64,000 bases of DNA from assembly GCF_017591435.1 (NCBI RefSeq), contig NC_059294.1, positions 14,100,104-14,164,103 on the forward strand, given 5' to 3'. The position numbers and the translations under genes are program-made. Of the stretch, positions 54,478 through 64,000 are shown piece by piece (position 1 is the first letter of the stretch; each line of letters opens with the position of its first letter). Below the pieces are notes generated by a model that was not told the DNA's origin, did not search any database, and was given only the letters and a program-made list of their open reading frames with translations. Source of the stretch: Portunus trituberculatus. Lineage: Eukaryota > Arthropoda > Malacostraca > Decapoda > Portunidae.

Positions 54478-54853
54478 CTCTGCATTGTCCCCGCGGCATC
54501 AGATTAATGAAGGGAATGGTGCGGAGAGAACAGGGTATTGTCCAGTGATGTGCGAGGGACTCAGTGAGCGGGACAGCTGAGTTAAGGCCAAGGGGGATAA
54601 CGCCCCGAGCCTTTCCTCCCCCAACCACCCCCCCCACTCCCTGCTTGCCCTCCTTGATTCCCTCACCCTCCCTTACTTCTCCCTAGTCTATTTGTATCCA
54701 ATGACGGTTCCTTAGTTCTTTTTTTTCTTTTTTCTCTCTTCTTGTTCTCTGGAGAGGGTGAGGGAGGGGGGCACGCTGATGTAAGATACTGTGTGTTGAA
54801 CATTTTGGAGATAATTATTCGTCATATCTTATTTGTTCTTTGAGGAGTGCCTT
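54478..54853. other. Unique intergenic DNA, no gene recognised
   Basis: Mixed composition with C-runs near 54626. Nothing supported. Confidence 0.45.
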
Positions 54854-55069
<216 letters not shown>

Positions 55070-55140
55070 TTACCTAGAGAAAGAGTGCCTTTTTTACTCC
55101 TCAATTTGTGTTCTCATAAAGAAACCGAATAGTAATGGAT

Positions 55141-55141
<1 letters not shown>

Positions 55142-55215
<74 letters not shown>
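55142..55215. repeat. (CT)n microsatellite, 74 bp
   Basis: Perfect CT run. Confidence 0.98.

Positions 55216-57564
<2,349 letters not shown>

Positions 57565-57616
<52 letters not shown>
57565..57616. repeat. (TC)n microsatellite, 52 bp
   Basis: Perfect TC run. Confidence 0.98.
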
Positions 57617-57621
<5 letters not shown>

Positions 57622-57679
57622 ATCACAGAAAGTTTTCTGTTATTTTAGTGAGTGGAGATCATTCTACTTATCTACTGAT

Positions 57680-57686
57680 GGTACTT

Positions 57687-57731
<45 letters not shown>

Positions 57732-57756
57732 GTATTACTACTACTACTACTATTTT

Positions 57757-57830
<74 letters not shown>

Positions 57831-57915
57831 TCACTATTACTACTATCACTACTACTACCACTGCTACTATCACTACTACTACTATAACTACTACTACCAC
57901 TACTACTACTACAAC
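57680..57915. repeat. (ACT)n trinucleotide array, about 235 bp, imperfect
   Basis: ACT units with ATT, TTT and CAC variants. A CAACAA-rich tail continues to about 57960. Confidence 0.96.
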
Positions 57916-57960
57916 TGCTAAAAAAGAGCAAGAACAACAAGAACAATATAACAACAACCA

Positions 57961-58456
57961 CTCCTACTACGTATCATTTCTGGCCAAGGAGGCAACACAA
58001 ACACCACTGACACACGCAGCGCGATGCTCTACAGTTACTCAGCTTCCCCAAAAGGCAGTGGCAATCTCGCACCATACTTAGCAGTGTTCCTTGGAGGGCC
58101 AGGTGGCGGGGGAGGGACGAGAGGGTGGGGTGGGAGGATCTAACGTTGGTCTACACACACACACACACACACACTTGTCTGTCAGCCTCGCCACCGTGCC
58201 GCCTCCTCCTCCTTCCCCCATTTCCTCGCCGCCCTTCCCTTGCCCCCCCCACCCCAAGCACATCACCCACACTCCTCCGTTGCGCCTCACCGACTCGTCC
58301 CCGTACAAATAAACAAGTTGGTCAATATGCAAATGAGTTTCAATCCTCAGCCAACACGAGACTGGGATTCAAACGTACCAAATATATAACAACTCCCTTT
58401 CTCCTTCACCTTCCTTCCCCCCTGACTCCCTAACTCTCCCTCTTCCCTTTCCCTTA
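57961..58456. other. Unique intergenic DNA, no gene recognised
   Basis: A short (CA)n at about 58154-58173. C/T-rich from 58380 on. Confidence 0.45.
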
Positions 58457-58912
58457 GTTCATTCCCTTCGTTTCCCAGTCTTCCTAGCGTCTGTGTCTCT
58501 TTCTGTCTCTTTTCCTTCCTTTCTTCATAAATATTTCTTCCTTCCCGTTTCTTTTTTGCTTTTCCTTTGCCTGAGTTCGTTCCCTTCGTTTCCCAGTCTT
58601 CCTAGTGCCTGTGTCTCTTCCTGCCTCTCTTTCTTCTTCATTAATATTTCTTCTTTGCTGTTTCTTTTTTTCTCTTCTCTTTGCCTGAGTTCATTCCCTT
58701 CATTCCCCAGTCTTCCTAGTGTCTGTGTCTCTTTCTGTCTCTCTTCCTTCATAAATATTTCTTCTTTGTCGTTTCTTTTTTTCTCTTCCATTTGCCTGAG
58801 TTCATTCCCTTCGTTTCCTATTCTTCCTAGCGTCTGTGTCTCTTTCTGTCTCTCTTCCTTCTTTTCTTCATAAATATTTCTTCCTTACAATTTCTTTTTT
58901 TTTTTCCTTAAT
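58457..58912. repeat. Minisatellite, four copies of a 111-118 bp pyrimidine-rich unit
   Basis: Units begin GTTCxTTCCCTTC at 58457, 58575, 58689 and 58800 and share CCCAGTCTTCCTAG, TGTGTCTCTTxCTG and CATAAATATTTCTTC. The translated plus frame gives a repeating Ser/Phe-rich peptide, which is an artefact. Confidence 0.9.
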
Positions 58913-60400
58913 TCTTCCTTTTTTTGTGTACTGTCTTTCTTTTTATTATCCAACCTCACTTTTTTTCTTTTCTTACCTTCCTTTCCTCTAAGTCTTCTTC
59001 TTCTTTCCCTTTTATAGATCCTGACTGACTGACTCCTTCCTCTGCTTCTCCTCCCCTTCTTCTTCCATCTTCCACAAATTCTTTCTTTTTTCACCCTCCC
59101 AAACTTCTTCCCATTTTTATCGTCTCTCCTCCCGCGTCCTTGCTCGCCGAGGCTCCCTTCCTTCTTCCTTCCCCGGCTTGTTGTTATGCTTTCCACGTGC
59201 GGGAGTTCTAATTCAGAGTCACAAATAGGGGTTTACAGAGGCTACCTGCGGCCACCGTGCAATTAGCGAGGGTAACACAGGTGCCAGGTTATCACCGCAA
59301 GGACGGCCTAATGGTGCGTACAGATGCCCCAGTCTACCAGGAGTATGTAGGACCTGTTTGTGTGACTTGTATTCTTCTGCCTCCTTCCGTCTTGGTAACT
59401 TGTTATTTTTATTTTGTATTTTTTTTTTTCAGTTTCTCCTTGCTTCTTTCTTGATGTCATTGCCCGGTTTACTTTTTTTTTTTTTTTTAACTGGTGATTT
59501 GTTTTCTTTCTTGAGTCTTCTTCTTGTTTTCTATGTATTATTTTTTTTCGTCTTTCTCCTCCTTCATGTCTTCTTCCGTTTTTTTCTCTCTTTTTGCTTT
59601 GTTTTCTTCTGCGTTTCTTTTCTATTTCTTTCTCTCTAGTTTTTTCTCCTCTCGTATTTTTGTTGTTGTTAAGTCATCCTTTCCTCTTATTCTTTTCTTT
59701 TTTTTTGTGTTATGACTTGTTTCTCTCTCTTTAATAAATTTTTTCATCTATAAACTTTCCTTTCTTTCCCCTTTTTTTTTTTCGTATGCATCAACTTTTA
59801 TCTTACTATTGTATATTCTTTCATCTTCTCTTGATCGTCCCTCCTCTCTTCCTTCTTTCTTCTGTAATATATTCTATCTCTCATCATGCCTATTTGATAT
59901 TCGTTCCATCCTTTGTCTTCATTCTTTATGTATTATATATTTCTTTTTCTACTGTTCCTCCTGCAGATCATCTTCTCTTCTTCCTCTTCCTATTTGTCAT
60001 GTTCTTGGCTCTATTCTTCCCTCTTCTTTCTCTTTTTGTATGCATAAGCGAATTTCTCACTGGTATATTCCTTCGTTTCCTCTTCCTGGTTCCTTTTCTT
60101 TCACTTCTCTCTGTTTTTCTTGGTCTAGATTTTACGTATCCTTCTTTTTTTTTTCTCTATCTCTCTCTTGGTACGTCTGTCCGCCTGTCTCACCGATCTT
60201 GTGTCTTTTTTTCCTTCTTTTTCTTCTCTTTTTTGTCTTCCGTGGATCTGGTTTTCCTTAATTCGCATTCAAGAATCCTGTTGCTTCGTGGTGCCTCATT
60301 TCCTTACAAGCGGTTCAACTGGTATCCTTTTACTCCTTTTTTTTTTCTTCAGGCTGTGACCCCGCCGATGACCTTTCTTGTACGTACATAACACGAAGGG
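58913..60400. other. Pyrimidine-rich tract of about 1.5 kb, no gene recognised
   Basis: The + strand is mostly T and C apart from a 150-bp mixed island at about 59195-59345. All long plus-strand ORFs here are Phe/Ser/Leu-rich products of that bias. Confidence 0.6.
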
Positions 60401-61020
60401 AGTACTTTATCTATCCTTGCACTTATTATCAACCCACACTTTGACTCACCCTTGAATTGAAATCGAGTTAGGAGAAGTGAAATTTGAGACAGTGGAATGG
60501 TGTATGGAAAGATTTAATGCCACTATTGTCTTTTCCCACTTCCTGTGCACGTATACCTGTCTGTCTGTCTGTCAGTCTGTCCAGATGAGTCCGGAGAGCT
60601 ATTACACACCTGAGAGATTTTGATTCACCTGTCATGAGTTCAGTTTCTCCTCTGCATCTTGGCGTGACTCCTCCTCCTCCTCCTCCTCCTCCTCTTTTAC
60701 CTCTTCTTACAGATACTCGCATACTTCTCAATTTTTCATTCTGATGCCATTATCCATTGTATTCATTAATTCTCATAAGATTTTCAGATTTATTTTGGTC
60801 TCTTCTTCACTCTCCCTCTTCCTCCTTCTTCTCTTCCTCTTCTTCTTCTTCTTCCTCCTCCTCCTCCTGTTGTTGTTGTTGCTGCTGCCGGTGCTATATA
60901 TCTCCTTATTCTCTCCTCTTTATATTTCTCCTACAAGATCCTCATCACTTCCCATCGACATTCGCTCATTATCTTTGGGTAAATGTTCTAATAACAAGGC
61001 AAAGATTACTGTCGCTAAAC
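60401..61020. other. Unique intergenic DNA with CTC and TTC patches
   Basis: (CTC)n at about 60668-60692 and CTT/CTC repeats at about 60810-60868. No gene recognised. Confidence 0.5.
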
Positions 61021-61320
61021 GGTAATTAGGAGAAGCAATTAGCAGAGTCAATCACACACTAATGACGGTGCTGGTGTGTGACGGACGACGCTCACCCGAC
61101 GCTCACCAATAATGCCAGGAGGAGGAGGAGGAGGAGGAGGAGGAGGAGGAGGAGGAGGAGGAGGAGGAGGAGGAGGACCAGAGGAGGCAGAGTTATCTTT
61201 CAACAAACGATGAACGTCAATAAATGAATAATCAGAACTTGCACCGTGAAATTCCCAATGGCTAATTAGTTAAAGGCAGAGAATGTAATTAGAGAGAGGC
61301 ACAGACGGACATTAATTCCA
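61021..61320. promoter_or_regulatory. Homeodomain-core-rich unique segment around a (GGA)n array (candidate enhancer)
   Basis: TAATTA/AATTAG-type cores occur at about 61022, 61037, 61263, 61286 and 61311, with further ATTA/TAAT cores, on both sides of (GGA)n at 61117-61177. The motifs are short and common, so the call is weak. Confidence 0.2.
61117..61177. repeat. (GGA)n array, 61 bp
   Basis: Perfect GGA run. Confidence 0.97.
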
Positions 61321-61580
61321 CGTGAACACTGATGCGAAGGGAGCGGGACAGCAATGAACACGCGGGGAGACGAAAACTTAATAACAAACAGTCACGTCAC
61401 CGTTACGAAGCCGTCACGAGCCGATGAGTGTGACAGGTCTGGGGGGGGGGAAGGAGGAGTAAGAAGAGGAGAAGGAGGAAGGAAGGAGGAGGGAGGAAGG
61501 AGGACGAGCTAGCGAGATATGGCGAGGTCACGCGGGGTGCCAGGGATCAGCGGTGATAATAGAGGTCACTGATGAAGATG

Positions 61581-61582
<2 letters not shown>

Positions 61583-61650
<68 letters not shown>
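61583..61650. repeat. (GA)n microsatellite, 68 bp
   Basis: Perfect GA run. Confidence 0.98.
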
Positions 61651-61652
<2 letters not shown>

Positions 61653-62420
61653 ATCTGAACCCCGAGGGGAACTCAGTGAAGAGGTTGAAGGGGAAGGGGA
61701 ATAGATCGAGAAAGTACTCGCGTGCCAACACTCCCCAGAACACCCAGACAAACACACGGGCGAACACGGGATCCATTAAAGCGCAGAGTAAGATGAGATC
61801 GAGGGAGTGACTGAAAGCGCTCGGAGGCAAAAGACGAGAGGCTAGAAGAGCACGCGACCTGCCTGCCTTTCCCTTATTAGTCCGCGGATGAGTGTTTACG
61901 AAGGTGTCGGGGTGAGGCGATGCAGGGGCCGCCCGGATGACGTCACTGTAAACACGCTGCCGGCACGAGGAGGAGGCTTCTTGTCCCTCGCCCTCCTCTC
62001 GCCGCCGCGCCAGGGAGTCAGGGATCGAGGCGAGGGAGGCGCCCACATCCTCCATCATAATCATACCTCACATGTTCAGCTCCTGCGGCGACGTGATCTC
62101 TGTGCCAATGCTTGTGTGTTTGTGTGTGTATGTCTTATTAATGTGGGTCAGAAGTTTATTGTTTTGTTCCCTCAGCCAGTTTTTGTTAGTGTAAATGATG
62201 CTGTTCATGGGCTACAAAGAATTGATAAAAGAAAGTCTGTTTAATTTTCACTCCTCTCAAGAAAATACTGACTGGGAAAGATTCTGCGTTTGACTGTTCC
62301 GGCAGGTGCGAATGAAGGAGTAAGCTCATCAAGGAGGTGAATTTAGATAAAGATCAGAGCCATGACGTCCGAAGGAAGGAAAAGCTCGGCCACAGGCTCA
62401 AGGGATGAACTGTGATGGCC

Positions 62421-62422
<2 letters not shown>
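61651..62422. other. Unique GC-richer DNA, no gene recognised
   Basis: Mixed composition with no long arrays. ORFs on both strands have no recognisable similarity. Confidence 0.45.

Positions 62423-62474
<52 letters not shown>
62423..62474. repeat. (TC)n microsatellite, 52 bp
   Basis: Perfect TC run at the start of a 300-bp C/T-rich block. Confidence 0.98.
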
Positions 62475-62477
<3 letters not shown>

Positions 62478-62977
62478 CTCTTAACTGTTTTTCTCTTCAT
62501 TTTTTCATCGTTTTCTCCGATAATCTCAACTTCTTTTACTCTTTTTACAACTTTCATTTACAACCTTTCCTTACTCCTCTTACTCTTCCAACATTCTTCT
62601 TCCACTTCTACATATTTCCTCCTCTTACTCCTCCTACAGAGCAAACGACCTGCTTCACCTCTTCCTCTTCATCTTCCCCCCTCCTTGTCCCCCTTCCCCT
62701 CATGAAACATCCGTGGCCTAAGGGGCAGGAGTGTTGCATGACCCTCGCCCCCTCTCCCCCCTCGCTTCCCTTGAAACACACGACATGCCTGGCTTGTATC
62801 GCACGGAATAACTTGCTCTCTCACTCCACACTCTTGCTGTAGTGGAAGCGAGGAACGGAGATAGGAAGTGAGGGAGAAAAAGAAAGTGAGGGAGAAAAAG
62901 AAAGGTGTGGATAGACTATGGAAGGCAACAGACAAAAGAAGAAAGGAGTAAAAAAGAAAGCACAACAGGAGAAATGG

Positions 62978-63229
<252 letters not shown>

Positions 63230-63309
63230 TTGAGAAAAGAAATAAAAATATATACTTTACAGGATAACGAACAAAGAGAGAGTGAAAGGTAAATAAAATA
63301 AATACCCAC

Positions 63310-63312
<3 letters not shown>

Positions 63313-63365
<53 letters not shown>
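63313..63365. repeat. (GA)n microsatellite, 53 bp
   Basis: Perfect GA run, 85 bp after the 245-bp array. Confidence 0.98.
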
Positions 63366-63368
<3 letters not shown>

Positions 63369-63910
63369 AAGAAGTCACCATACTGAAGAAGGAAAGGTAA
63401 AATAGAAAGATGAATAAAGGTTCGGATGGCTGGATGTACATTGGAGGAAAGAAGGTTCAAAATGAGGGGAGATTTAAGAGAATTTTGGCAGTGTGCGATG
63501 TGGTCAGTGGTTAATGTGTCTGTGGAGTTGATGAGGCAGGTGGTCATGTTGGGGCGAGGTCAAAGAGAGGTTGTGCTAGGGTAGGGGGAGGAGGGGTCAG
63601 GCGGCCTAACTGAGAGGAAAGGTCGCGACGAGTCTTGTCATGTCCAGGAATTTCTACAGTAAATCATGTTGTGCCGAGTAATTACCTGTTTGGATGGCTC
63701 ACCACGACCTGGGGTTGTGCGGGGCGAGAAGAGGAGGAGGAGGAGGAGGAGGAGGAGGAGGAGGAGGAGGAGGAGGAGGAGGAAGAGATAAAGAGTAAAA
63801 ATATATGTACTTTAGAATAAAATGAAGAAAGAAAGGCTGAAAACGAGGATGATTAAACACCGATTTCTTCATATTCTGGCTGTTGGTCTGTTTGTCTGTG
63901 CTGTGCTGTG

Positions 63911-63949
<39 letters not shown>

Positions 63950-64000
63950 AGACCTGTGTGCGATCTTTTTATTATCTTTTTTCCTCTCTATCTCTCTCAT
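63366..64000. other. Terminal unique DNA with (GGA)n and (TG)n arrays
   Basis: (GAG)n at 63731-63784 and (TG)n at 63912-63947. No gene recognised to the window end. Confidence 0.6.

Noticed and set aside
53717..54580. 287-codon ORF rich in Ser, Leu and Tyr runs
   Set aside because: It follows the compound trinucleotide array; triplet repeats stay open in frame by nature.
58493..58873. Repeating 126-codon Ser/Phe peptide
   Set aside because: Translation of a minisatellite whose unit lengths (111-118 bp) are not all multiples of three.
59786..60391. 201-codon Phe/Ser/Leu-rich ORF resembling a membrane protein
   Set aside because: It arises from the pyrimidine-rich strand; three overlapping plus frames give similar peptides, so there is no frame preference.

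Overview
This window is eukaryotic genomic DNA, most likely from a decapod crustacean. The evidence is one gene split by many GT-AG introns, a CR1/jockey-type LINE and a tRNA-derived SINE of the kind I associate with crab and shrimp genomes, and very dense long microsatellites such as (GA)n, (GT)n, (TA)n and (AGT)n. The group is inferred from this style and not proven by a marker. No bacterial operons, CRISPR arrays or viral genes were seen.

Layout. 1-4250: upstream DNA with three transposon-like units bounded by inverted repeats (1558-1794, 1876-2670, 2717-3558) and a palindromic CRE motif at 783-790 that may mark the promoter side of the gene. 4258-18822: one complete coding sequence for the coatomer beta subunit (beta-COP, COPB1) on the + strand, with 17 coding exons and 960 codons plus stop, every junction in frame. 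Its larger introns are filled with mobile DNA: intron 3 has a SINE and an apparently nested pair of DNA transposons, intron 5 has another nested pair and a hAT-like MITE with an 8-bp target duplication, and intron 15 has a 5'-truncated, frameshifted LINE followed by a SINE and a perfect 63-bp tandem duplication. The 3' UTR carries a 52-bp tandem duplication that doubles the poly(A) signal.

19200-64000: about 45 kb in which I recognise no gene. It is dominated by more than 40 simple-repeat arrays, the longest being about 490 bp of (TA)n at 43014-43504, 245 bp of (GA)n at 62983-63227 and 205 bp of (TC)n at 51385-51589. There is also a mirror-symmetric compound trinucleotide array at 53911-54477, a (GT)n/(CA)n inverted repeat at 30575-30740, a four-copy minisatellite at 58457-58912, and kilobase blocks where one strand is almost all purine or all pyrimidine. 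Between arrays are short unique stretches. A few look like possible regulatory DNA (21.7-22.1 kb and 61.0-61.3 kb), and one 55-codon ORF at 22534-22701 follows a splice-acceptor-like site and a good start context.

Only one protein-coding gene can be supported, so no multi-gene system can be described. The best second-look items are the nested transposons in the COPB1 introns, the duplicated poly(A) signal, the phased Myb-like repeat at 22041-22080, the mirrored triplet array and the strand-asymmetric blocks. Long ORFs through microsatellites were treated as artefacts.
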